In this document: piece after piece, positions 24,350-31,774 of the stretch
Layout of the letters: each line of letters opens with the position of its first letter
How positions within the stretch are numbered: position 1 is the first letter of the stretch
NCBI RefSeq assembly: GCF_031729055.1
Contig: NZ_JAVMIP010000025.1
Coordinates: forward strand, 1-42,513
Reading direction: 5' to 3'
From: Pseudocalidococcus azoricus BACA0444
GTDB lineage: Bacteria; Cyanobacteriota; Cyanobacteriia; Thermosynechococcales; Thermosynechococcaceae
DNA length: 42,513 bases
Notes under the pieces: generated by a model
The model's database searches: none
Told to the model about the DNA's origin: nothing
Seen by the model: only the letters and a program-made list of their open reading frames with translations
Translations under genes and position numbers: made by a program

Positions 24350-24745
24350 CTAATCCGGCAAAGACTCATTTAATCCCAAGGTGCGCTCAATCACCTCAAT
24401 CCGCTCTCGGAGATTGTGGAGGAGGCCGGAATGGCTTAACCGCACCGCGGCTAACTGTTCTCTGAGCCGATCATATTCTTGGGGAACTGAGTTGCGAATA
24501 TTCACTAATTCCCGCCCTAAAGAAGTAATCCGTTGATTTAAGTCATTGATCGGTTCTGGGAGAGTCGGCTCAGAAATATGCTCCAAAACAACGACATCAT
24601 CAAAATACTGCTCAAGAATATGGATAACGGCGGCATCCAGGCTAGGGAGATTGTACTGGGCTTGATGGGCCTGGAGGTTTTGGATCAGTATTGGTGAGAG
24701 GGTGTTGTAGAGGCTTTGTTCCCCAGGGAGATCAGTGGCGGCCAT
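24350..24745 (-). CDS. Coiled-coil protein of unknown function
   Basis: The 131-residue protein is hydrophilic and mostly helical. Residues about 15-45 (PILIQNLQAHQAQYNLPSLDAAVIHILEQYF) look like a ribbon-helix-helix-type or related short N-terminal domain. Residues about 65-120 (INDLNQRITSLGRELVNIRNS… LREQLAAVRL… LRERIEVIERTL) show heptad-like coiled-coil character. I do not recognise a named family. It stands just upstream of the SpoIIM-like gene on the same strand, so the two may be co-expressed. Confidence 0.65.
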   Translation of the reverse strand: MAATDLPGEQSLYNTLSPILIQNLQAHQAQYNLPSLDAAVIHILEQYFDDVVVLEHISEPTLPEPINDLNQRITSLGRELVNIRNSVPQEYDRLREQLAAVRLSHSGLLHNLRERIEVIERTLGLNESLPD

Positions 24746-24855
24746 GGGTGCTTGGGTTCCTCAGGTTGAGTACAGGGATAAAAACAACGGGTTGATGAGG
24801 GACTCAAAATCAATGAATCACTGTGATTATTTTAGCTAGGAATCGAAAGAAAACT

Positions 24856-26622
24856 CTAAATAGCCCCATTGGCGGGTGGGGGAACCGTTGGGGGAGGAAT
24901 CAGGATCCGTTGCCAGGCCTCGATTTGACGTTGGGCGGCTCCATAGAGGGGGTGATTGGCCGGAATTAGTTGGGCCGTTTCAATGGCCTGGGCCAGATCC
25001 TGGCTGGCTAGGTCTTGGGCGGATTGGAGAATTTGGTTCCCCCATTGGAACAACAGTTGATCGGCCTGGGAACGGAGGGGGCTTTGGGGAGGGACTTGGT
25101 TGACCGTTTCTATGGCCAGGGCCAAGGCCGCGGGGGTTCCGAGTTGGGCCTGGGCTTGGGCTTGTTGTAACCAGGCCGGGCTGGGGTCTTCCGGGGTGGG
25201 TGACGGAGACATTGGGGCAGGTTGGGGGAGCCAGGCTTTGAGCCGGTTTTGGGCTTGGGCATAGAGGGCACGGCCGGGACGAATCCGTTGGAGGAGAATC
25301 ATGGCTTGTTGAAGGGTGGCGGGGGTTCCCAAGCGAGCTAGGGCCTCGGCCTGATCCAGGATGGGTTGATCTTCTTGGGTTTGAATCTCGAGTCGCCACT
25401 CTCGTTGTTGGGCTGCTAGCTGTGATTGCCGAAATGAACTGCCAAGGGGGGCCGTTTGCAGGAGGTTACTGGCAGTTATTAGGTCAGGGGGACGGCCGGA
25501 TTGAGCCACCTGTTGGGCCCGGGCCAGGATTTGGAGAACGTGCAGATCATTTTGCCATTCTTCAATTAAGGTTTGGGCCAGGTCATGGAGAGGACTGGTG
25601 CGAGAGAGGCCCCGAGCCTGTTGAATGGCCGTAGGAATATTTTCCCCCATTCCCATTTGAGCGAGTTCAGTGGCGGTTGCGAGGCGAATCAACTCCTGGG
25701 CCTGCCCCCAAGCGGTGGAGATATTGGCGGGAATGGCCTGAGCTGCGGCCTGGGCTTCTTGGTAATCACCTTGGCGGAGCGCGTCTTCACTGAGAGCGAC
25801 CAAATCCTCACTAATCTGGGTAATCAGCTTCATGGCCCCTGGGTAAATATCCCCGTTGGGTTTGACCTGCTCGATGATTTCTAGGGCTGCAATCAGATTT
25901 TCCCGTCCACCCCGAGCCATTAACCGCCGCGCTTCCCCCAATTTGCGATCTTCCCGTTGGACTTGAATAATTCGCTCCCCTAAGGCTTGGGCTTGGACAT
26001 CAGACCAATAGCGACAATCTACGTCAATGAGCTTTAAGGAAATATAAAAGGCTTCTCGCCAGTCCAAGTTGCGGAGGGCAGTCTCGGCCTGGTTATAAAT
26101 CCGTTGTCCCTGTTCCCAAATCGTTTGCCAGCGGTCAAGGCGTGATTGGACTTGGGCATAGACTGCGGCATGGGGAGAAATTTCGCGGGCAAACTTCACG
26201 GCTCGGTCATAGTCTCCGGCTTGGAAACTGGCTTCGGCTAGATCAAGGGCTTGGCTTGACCAGGCCTGGAGGCGGCGGTTAATTTCCGGGGCCAGGGGAT
26301 GATCGGCAGGGAGGACATCTACTAAGTTAATGGCTTCGATAATCCCTTCCAGGGTTTTAGTGTCAGCGGCTTCTTGGGCGCAATAGAGGCGAAATGCTGC
26401 GGACGCAAAGGGCCAAAAGACATAGCTACAGTTCCCAGGGGAATTAGGTTGCCGCAATAACCAGGCCCCAGACATTCCGCCAATTCCTATCGCAACCAGC
26501 ACTGCCCAAGGGCCCCAACGATACCAAGGCCAACGCCAAGGCAGTTTTGGCAATGACTGAGCGCGCCCCGATTCGGCCTCTAGTTGGTGATCTTCATCTT
26601 TTACTTGCCGGAGTGGATCCAT
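24856..26622 (-). CDS. Membrane-anchored repeat protein, cyanobacterial, function unknown
   Basis: The 588-residue protein has a cytoplasmic N-terminus of about 37 residues, one membrane helix (about 38-56, WAVLVAIGIGGMSGAWLL), and a long helical domain. The latter repeats a pattern of about 40-60 residues: A-x-x-x-x-x-x-G-D/T-x-x-x-A-x-x-x-A-x-x-I-x-P…. Examples are FQAGDYDRAVKFAREISP, LRQGDYQEAQAAAQAIP and LASQDLAQAIETAQLIPAN. These resemble degenerate TPR units. A proline-rich tail (PAPMSPSPTPEDPSP near 470, and IPPPTVPPPANGAI at the end) is also seen. Homologues are often annotated as chromosome segregation ATPase, but no ATPase motif is present. It may be a scaffold. Confidence 0.75.
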   Translation of the reverse strand: MDPLRQVKDEDHQLEAESGRAQSLPKLPWRWPWYRWGPWAVLVAIGIGGMSGAWLLRQPNSPGNCSYVFWPFASAAFRLYCAQEAADTKTLEGIIEAINLVDVLPADHPLAPEINRRLQAWSSQALDLAEASFQAGDYDRAVKFAREISPHAAVYAQVQSRLDRWQTIWEQGQRIYNQAETALRNLDWREAFYISLKLIDVDCRYWSDVQAQALGERIIQVQREDRKLGEARRLMARGGRENLIAALEIIEQVKPNGDIYPGAMKLITQISEDLVALSEDALRQGDYQEAQAAAQAIPANISTAWGQAQELIRLATATELAQMGMGENIPTAIQQARGLSRTSPLHDLAQTLIEEWQNDLHVLQILARAQQVAQSGRPPDLITASNLLQTAPLGSSFRQSQLAAQQREWRLEIQTQEDQPILDQAEALARLGTPATLQQAMILLQRIRPGRALYAQAQNRLKAWLPQPAPMSPSPTPEDPSPAWLQQAQAQAQLGTPAALALAIETVNQVPPQSPLRSQADQLLFQWGNQILQSAQDLASQDLAQAIETAQLIPANHPLYGAAQRQIEAWQRILIPPPTVPPPANGAI

Positions 26623-26810
26623 GCCGCACTCAAGAGATTAGCGATAGGTGAGAGAGAGTTAAAACCAGATAATAAATGTGTCAGGAAATCATGGCCATTG
26701 TACTGATCTAGAGTAGGGCTAAGGGATCTGGTCAATGCAGAATGGCTGGGCCAACAACCATGTCTCCATCTGTACCTAACCTAACTTGGCCTAAATTGGG
26801 GAATGGGTCT

Positions 26811-27965
26811 TTACATCTCGTAGGTTCTCCCCTTCCAGGCCCCCCCCTGTCCAAGCCAATGCCGTCGGGCTGAATCAAAGGTCATCAAATTATATAAAAA
26901 GGCAATTCCTGGTAAAGCAAAACTCCAGGCCCAGCCGAGGTGATAGAGCCGAATTGTGGGCGTGTAAGCAATCGCCATCAAGGCCCAAGTTAACAAAGCC
27001 AGCAGCAGCACCAGCCAATGTCCCGTCACCAGACCCCAGATCACCCCCAACGGTGCCATCAGATAGACCAAGGTCATTCCCACCAATGTCCCTGCCAATA
27101 GCCACGGTGAATAGTTCAATTGCGTATAGGCGGTGCGGGCGACCATATTCCAAATGCTAGCTAAATCTGGATAGGGGCGTAAACTAAGGGTCGTTGAACT
27201 TAAGCCCAGCCAAATTCGATAGCCTTGGTTTTTGAATGCCGCCGCCAAAGAGCAATCATCAATCAAGGCCTGGCGAATGACTTCAATTCCCCCCACTGCC
27301 TGTAAAGCCTGGTTCTCCAGCAAAATACAGCCCCCAGCCGCCGCCGCCGTTTTCCGTTGCGGATTATTCACCCAGGGAAAAGGATAAAGCTTCTGAAAGA
27401 AAAAGATAAAGGCGGGAATGAGTAATTTCTCCCAAAAGCTTTGACAGCGCAGTTGCACCATGAGGGAAACAAGGGCTAGGTGTTCCGTTGTCGCTTTTTG
27501 AACTAGTTCCCGTAAATTCGTAGGGCTGTGGGCAATATCCGCATCGGTGAGTAATAGGTATTGGGGTTGACGGGTCTGGGCCGCTTTAATTCCCTGCTCT
27601 AAAGCCCAAAGCTTTCCCGACCAACCTGGGGGTAAGGGAGTCCCCGTAATAATTTTAAGTTGAGCCGATTTATTTAGAGTCGCGGCCGTGGCCTGGGCAA
27701 TCTGACTCGTTTCATCCTGGCTTTGATCATCCACTAAGACAATCTGCCACTCCCCTGGATAATCTTGGTTCAACAATGAGGTGAGGGAAGTGGCCATCAC
27801 ATCTGCTTCATTCCGGGCCGGAATAATGACTGTGATCGCTGGCCAGGCCGGGGGGACTAAGGGGGGTGTGGTTAGCTGTTGATCTGCCCGCCAAAAGTTT
27901 CCCCAAGCCAAAAGTAACACCAGCCAAATGAAGAGTGACAAACTCACCAGGCCAAGGCTCACCAT
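26811..27965 (-). CDS. hpnB: Family 2 glycosyltransferase, hopanoid-associated HpnB-like
   Basis: The 384-residue membrane protein has an N-terminal anchor (about 5-22) and a GT2 domain: ITVIIPARNEADVMATSLTSLL, VLVDDQSQDETSQIA, PPGWSGKLWALEQG and LLLTDADIAHSP (DxD-like metal site), with AAAAGGCILLE and GGIEVIRQALIDDCSLA. Three hydrophobic segments follow near the C-terminus. The run PGWSGKLWAL plus LIDDC-LA is characteristic of HpnB-type enzymes associated with hopanoid genes. The sugar donor and acceptor are unknown. No other hopanoid gene lies in the window. The ATG at 27965 gives the membrane anchor, supporting this start. Confidence 0.85.
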   Translation of the reverse strand: MVSLGLVSLSLFIWLVLLLAWGNFWRADQQLTTPPLVPPAWPAITVIIPARNEADVMATSLTSLLNQDYPGEWQIVLVDDQSQDETSQIAQATAATLNKSAQLKIITGTPLPPGWSGKLWALEQGIKAAQTRQPQYLLLTDADIAHSPTNLRELVQKATTEHLALVSLMVQLRCQSFWEKLLIPAFIFFFQKLYPFPWVNNPQRKTAAAAGGCILLENQALQAVGGIEVIRQALIDDCSLAAAFKNQGYRIWLGLSSTTLSLRPYPDLASIWNMVARTAYTQLNYSPWLLAGTLVGMTLVYLMAPLGVIWGLVTGHWLVLLLALLTWALMAIAYTPTIRLYHLGWAWSFALPGIAFLYNLMTFDSARRHWLGQGGAWKGRTYEM

Positions 27966-28031
27966 GGGATAGAGACCCCAACAACGAACACCGTCATGGA
28001 CACCATTTTCTCCACCACTCAGTATTTATTC

Positions 28032-28061
28032 ACTATACCTAGCATCAGCCTTGAGCCTTAA
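28032..28061 (-). promoter_or_regulatory. Promoter upstream of hpnB-like gene
   Basis: On the minus strand TTAAGG (28056-28061), an 18-bp spacer and TATAGT (28032-28037) lie about 65 bp before the hpnB start. The -35 is weak and the -10 is good. Confidence 0.45.
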
Positions 28062-28100
28062 CTACGGTAGAGGAAGGGCAGGCCAATCCTCCCAGCCAAG

Positions 28101-29295
28101 GTTAGGGGCCGTCAACTCGAGTGGGGTGATCCGCTTTTGAAACAGACTCGCCGCCAAAGCCTTGTGGAATTCATTAAGACTGTCAGGTGGACAGCGGCCG
28201 ATGGACTTTTACTTTACGGCGATGCCAAAACATGATGAATCCGGTTAGCAACAGAATGACGGGCAGTAGTCCAATCAATACATAGAAAATTCGAGTTGTC
28301 ATGCCGCCAAACGTGCCATAGTGAACGGGGCCAAACTGATTAATAATCGCTTCGGCAGTGGATGGATTTAAGCCATTTTTGACATTGAGAATTTCCCCAG
28401 TATATTGATTAAGTTGAATTCTGGAACGACCATTACTAGAGCTTTCTCCTGGTTGCTTAAGGTCAACTCTCAGCGGTTCATCACTATACAGCCCTAGGTA
28501 TGTAATTCTGGCGTTTGGAAATACAGCGTTGGCTTTTTGGACAAGAATATCAAGGGGCAAGGGTTGTTGATTGGGTTGGGTTGAAAGAGCCGCTGGCTCT
28601 GGTTTTGGGCTGAAGGTGAGGGCATAAATGGCATCGTTGACTTTGGCCTGGGGAATATTCCAAGCAAACCCCGTAAAGCCAATCAGAATTAGGAAAATAG
28701 CGGCAACAATACCAGCCACTTTATGAACATCAAAATTCCGGCGGCGAATATGGGAGTGCCACTTGATCCGAAACCCAGCGATGAGTTTGCGCCAGCCCGG
28801 CCAAAGGACAACTCCGGTAATGGCAATCAAGACGGTGAGTAATGCCACAATGCCCATAATGATAGTGCCAATATCTCCGGCTGAGAGCTTGTAGTGGAGA
28901 TCATAAATGCGGCCAACCCAACTAGTTTCCCACTCTCTAATCCCCAAAATTTCCCCCGTATATTGATTAACCCAGGCCTGCCAGTAATATTCTTTTGCAT
29001 CTCCGAGCCAGGCCATATAGGGTTGAGTGGGGCTATCACTAGGGACAATGCCATCCAGATAAAAGTTTTTACTGGTAGCGAAGGCTTCTAGGGACTGCTG
29101 AATTGTCGTGAAGGAGATCGGGGTATCCCTAGGGATCAAAGAGCCAAATCGCTGAGTTAGAATTGCGGCATCTATCTCATGCCAGAAAACAAGAATACTT
29201 CCAGTTACTCCAGCAATACAAAGCAAAATCCCGACCACTAAACCCAAGGAGCGATGGGCATAGAAAAAGAAATGACGGATAGTTTTACGATTCAT
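28101..29295 (-). repeat. 1.2-kb duplicated segment, copy A
   Basis: Positions 28101-29295 match 31775-32975 in the same orientation, with an offset of about 3.68 kb. The copies contain a PepSY gene plus about 80 bp of downstream DNA. The first ~275 bp (28101-28376) are nearly identical, with only scattered single-base differences visible. The middle is clearly more diverged and the 5' half of the gene intermediate. This suggests a duplication with later gene conversion at the 3' end. Confidence 0.85.
28183..29295 (-). CDS. PepSY-associated membrane protein (iron-regulated type), copy 1
   Basis: The 370-residue inner-membrane protein has an N-terminal helix (RSLGLVVGILLCIAGVTGSILVF, about 14-36), a PepSY-like periplasmic domain, a pair of central helices (about 140-165 and 195-215) and a C-terminal helix followed by HRRKVKVHRPLST. 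Conserved histidines near the membrane (H14, H37 and HKV around 190) fit the PepSY_TM family, many of whose members sit beside TonB receptors and are proposed to reduce or handle ferric siderophores. Start MNRKTIRHFFFYAH with AAGGAA upstream matches copy 2. The receptor genes lie upstream, but a toxin-antitoxin pair has come between. Substrate unknown. Confidence 0.82.
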   Translation of the reverse strand: MNRKTIRHFFFYAHRSLGLVVGILLCIAGVTGSILVFWHEIDAAILTQRFGSLIPRDTPISFTTIQQSLEAFATSKNFYLDGIVPSDSPTQPYMAWLGDAKEYYWQAWVNQYTGEILGIREWETSWVGRIYDLHYKLSAGDIGTIIMGIVALLTVLIAITGVVLWPGWRKLIAGFRIKWHSHIRRRNFDVHKVAGIVAAIFLILIGFTGFAWNIPQAKVNDAIYALTFSPKPEPAALSTQPNQQPLPLDILVQKANAVFPNARITYLGLYSDEPLRVDLKQPGESSSNGRSRIQLNQYTGEILNVKNGLNPSTAEAIINQFGPVHYGTFGGMTTRIFYVLIGLLPVILLLTGFIMFWHRRKVKVHRPLST

Positions 29296-29322
29296 TGTTA
29301 TTCCTTGACTAAGAATTAGATT

Positions 29323-29607
29323 ATGGACTCACTACAATTTGAATGGGATGACTCAAAAGCCAAAGTAAACCTCAAAAAGCATGGAGTTGATTTTGATGAG
29401 GTGGCCACTATTTTTTGCGATCCTTATTACTTAGAGGATTATGATGAAGCACACTCTGATCAAGAAGATCGGTTTAAGATTATTGGTATGTCAAGGGATG
29501 GGCGTGTACTAATTGCTATCTATATTGAACGAGAGGGGCGAATACGCATTATTAGTTCGAGAGCGGCAACTAAACAGGAGCAGGAAATTTATGAATCCCA
29601 AATTTGA
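29323..29607 (+). CDS. brnT: BrnT-family toxin
   Basis: The 94 residues match BrnT, a RelE-fold ribonuclease toxin of type II systems: FEWDDSKAKVNLKKHGVDFDEVATIFCDPYYLE, then EDRFKIIGMSRDGRVLIAIYIEREGRIRIISSRAATKQEQEIYE. The opening E-W-D-x-x-K-A-x-x-N-x-x-K-H-G-V-x-F and the ending R-I-I-S-A/S-R-x-A are diagnostic. No clear ribosome site precedes the ATG at 29323. The next gene starts inside its 3' end (overlap 17 bp). The pair is inserted between a PepSY gene and its receptor genes, in the opposite orientation. Confidence 0.92.
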   Translation: MDSLQFEWDDSKAKVNLKKHGVDFDEVATIFCDPYYLEDYDEAHSDQEDRFKIIGMSRDGRVLIAIYIEREGRIRIISSRAATKQEQEIYESQI

Positions 29608-29917
29608 GCCGGAAGAAGTTAATGATATGTTGAACGAATATGATTTCAGTAAGGCCAGGCCTGGACGATATCGAGGCTTTCGAGGCCTATTGATTCGGGT
29701 TTTGGATGATGGACGGGAGCAAACGATTGACTTAGAACAGAACAATAAAAGCATTAGCTTGTCTCCTAAACAAATTAAACTAATCATTGAGGCTTTAGAG
29801 TACCGGATTAATGCAAACCCAGAGCAACTGCAAAAACACGAAGTTGAGGTGACTAAAGATTCAGGGATAAATTCAGAGTTAATAGCTCTAACGTCACTGC
29901 TAGAAAAACTAAACTAG
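29591..29917 (+). CDS. Antitoxin partner of BrnT (BrnA position), C-terminally extended
   Basis: From the ATG at 29591 the protein has 108 residues: MNPKFEPEEVNDMLNEYDFSKARPGRYRGFRG, then a basic-acidic mid part and a long helical C-terminus (SLSPKQIKLIIEALEYRINANPEQ…ALTSLLEKLN). The EYDFSKARPGRY segment is typical of antitoxins beside RelE-fold toxins in cyanobacteria. A canonical BrnA has a ribbon-helix-helix ending that I cannot see clearly here. The start overlaps brnT by 17 bp, so expression is coupled. The frame is also open upstream to 29513, but those residues are the shadow of brnT. Antitoxin role is inferred from position. Confidence 0.75.
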   Translation: MNPKFEPEEVNDMLNEYDFSKARPGRYRGFRGLLIRVLDDGREQTIDLEQNNKSISLSPKQIKLIIEALEYRINANPEQLQKHEVEVTKDSGINSELIALTSLLEKLN

Positions 29918-29943
29918 CTTTGTCAATAGAGGGATATTGAATT

Positions 29944-29957
29944 GTTTTACGATTCAT
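29944..29957 (-). repeat. Stray copy of a PepSY gene start, flanking the TA pair
   Basis: GTTTTACGATTCAT (29944-29957; on the minus strand ATGAATCGTAAAAC, M-N-R-K-T) is identical to the first 14 bases of the PepSY gene at 29282-29295. A GAGGAAC ribosome site precedes it, as in the intact copy at 32962-32975. The frame closes after 13 codons. The TA pair lies exactly between this stub and the real gene. Confidence 0.7.
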
Positions 29958-29979
29958 GGGTGTTCCTCAAATCAAGATA

Positions 29980-31107
29980 TTAAAAACGAATGGTGGCAGT
30001 TCCCAGAACTGTTAGGGGCGGTTGCGGATAAATGAGAAAACCTTGGGTGTTGTAATATTCCACATTGTTCAGGTTTTTAATGTTGAGGCTAAGTTGCCAA
30101 TTATCACGCCGATAAAATGTTGATAAGTCAACTCGGAAATAACTCGGCAACGTAATATCACAGGTAAAACAACTAGCCCGATCACCCACGTAGTAAAGCC
30201 CCAAACCAAAGCCCAATCCTTTCACTGGGCCATCTTGAATCTCGTAGGTACTAAAGAAACCAAATTGGTTATAAGGCACTCCCGCCAAACGAGAGCCAAT
30301 TGGAATCGTCGTATCTTGACTGACATAGGCATCGGTGTAGGCATAGGAAAGAATCAAATTCCAACCGGGCAGGGGGCGGCCGGTAATGTCAAATTCAAAC
30401 CCTTGACTCTTCTGTTCACCCGTGGCAATACTAAAGTCTGGGTTGTTGGGATCTGTAGTCAAGACATTTTGCTTAGTAATGTCATAAAAGGCCAAAGTTG
30501 CCGCTAGTTGGTTTGGAATAATTTCCCCTTTAACCCCCACTTCAAACTGCTGCCCATACTCGGGATCAAAGGGTTCGCCGGATTGACTAACACTGAAAAT
30601 TGCCGGATTGTAGGATGTCGAATAACTAAAATATAACGATACGGGTTGAACGGGCTGATAAACAATCCCCAGCCGTGGTGTAAAGGCAGAAATATTTGAG
30701 TCATTGTAGGTAAAATCATTGTCCAGGTCTCTGTAAAATGTATTAGAAAGATCAAACCGTCCCCCCACAAGGAGCTTAAGATTATCCAAAAGAGTCATCT
30801 GATCTTGAAAATAGAGACCAATATTATTAACGCCATACAGCTCATTCAGTTTAAAGAGTAGTTCTCCCCGTTCTCGGTTATAAACTGGATTGAAAAGATT
30901 GATCGATGTTGCCTGAACGTTAGTCAGATCGTATTGATAGCTTTGACGAAAAACATCGAGTCCAAATAGTAGCTGATGAGAGATCGGGCCAGTAGTTAAA
31001 TTACCAATGGCCTGGGGCTTAATATAAGTATCCAAAAGTCGATATGAAAATTGACCCATCTCATTCATGGCATATAGCAGTCCGTCTTGTTTTGTGAGAA
31101 TGACTGA
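29980..31107 (-). pseudogene. TonB-dependent receptor, 5'-truncated (C-terminal barrel only)
   Basis: The open frame encodes the C-terminal ~375 residues of a TonB-dependent siderophore receptor. Features seen are repeated beta-strand pairs (PVSLYFSYSTSYNPAIFS, GYEFD-like QGFEFDITGRPLPGWNLILSYAYTDAYVS, LGFGLGLYYVGDRA) and the terminal strand ending TVLGTATIRF with C-terminal F. There is no signal peptide, AMIN domain or plug, which occupy about 450 residues in the intact neighbour. The frame stays open from the first ATG (31068) back to a stop at 31108-31110, so similarity continues past the ATG. It cannot be exported or function as written. It ends 22 bp before the stray PepSY start. Confidence 0.8.
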
Positions 31108-31245
31108 TCATCAGAAGCCTTGGTAAAGAATCCCCCTTCCTTGAGGTTAGGATGAAACAAAAACTTTGCAGGGATAGATAATTCTGGACTACTCTCACGA
31201 ATGATTACTGTTTATTGGGGTGACAATGTCAATGCAACTGAAACA

Positions 31246-31773
31246 TTAAAAATCAATTCTAAATGTACCACTGACTGAAAAAGGTCGGCCTGGATCAAGA
31301 GCAAGTCGATAATCAAAAGTTGCATTTTTGATGTAGTTAACATCAAAAAGGTTTTCAAAATTTAACTGAACCCGCCAGTTATCACGTCGATAATACAATG
31401 CAGCATCAGTTCGAAAATAGCTTGGGAGAATGAAGGAATTGTCTAGATCACCATATCTATTGTCAATGTAGAATAGGCCCAAACCAAATCCCAATCCCTT
31501 AGCTGCACCCTCTTGAAGCTCATAGGTTGACCAGAGTGTAAATTGATTAGGAGGAACATTTGGAATCTTATTATTAACGATACTAGTCGTATCCTGACTT
31601 ACAAATGCATTCACATAGGCATAACCACCCGTCAAGTTCCAACCGGGTAAAACTTCCCCACCTATATTGATCTCAAATCCATTACTAGTCACTTCTCCAG
31701 TCTGAAGAGTCAGAAGTGGGTTAAAGGGGTCTGATGTTTGCACATTCTGTTTGCGAATGTCAAAAGCAGCCAA
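31246..31773 (-). pseudogene. TonB-dependent receptor fragment (last ~175 residues)
   Basis: This frame encodes the last beta strands of another receptor of the same family: (L)AAFDIRKQNVQTSDPFNP, NGFEINIGGEVLPGWNLTGGYAYVNAFVS, GLGFGLGLFYIDNRYGDL and the terminal PFSVSGTFRIDF. Everything upstream is replaced at about 31775 by DNA from downstream of the PepSY duplication. The first ATG is not a real start, as similarity (L-T-L-A-A-F-D) runs up to the joint. It is a dead remnant. Confidence 0.82.
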
Positions 31774-31774
31774 T

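Noticed and set aside
24980..25399. 139-codon frame on the strand of the repeat-protein gene, rich in Pro/Ser/Arg
   Set aside because: Shifted frame of the GC-rich repeat region; low-complexity composition typical of a shadow.
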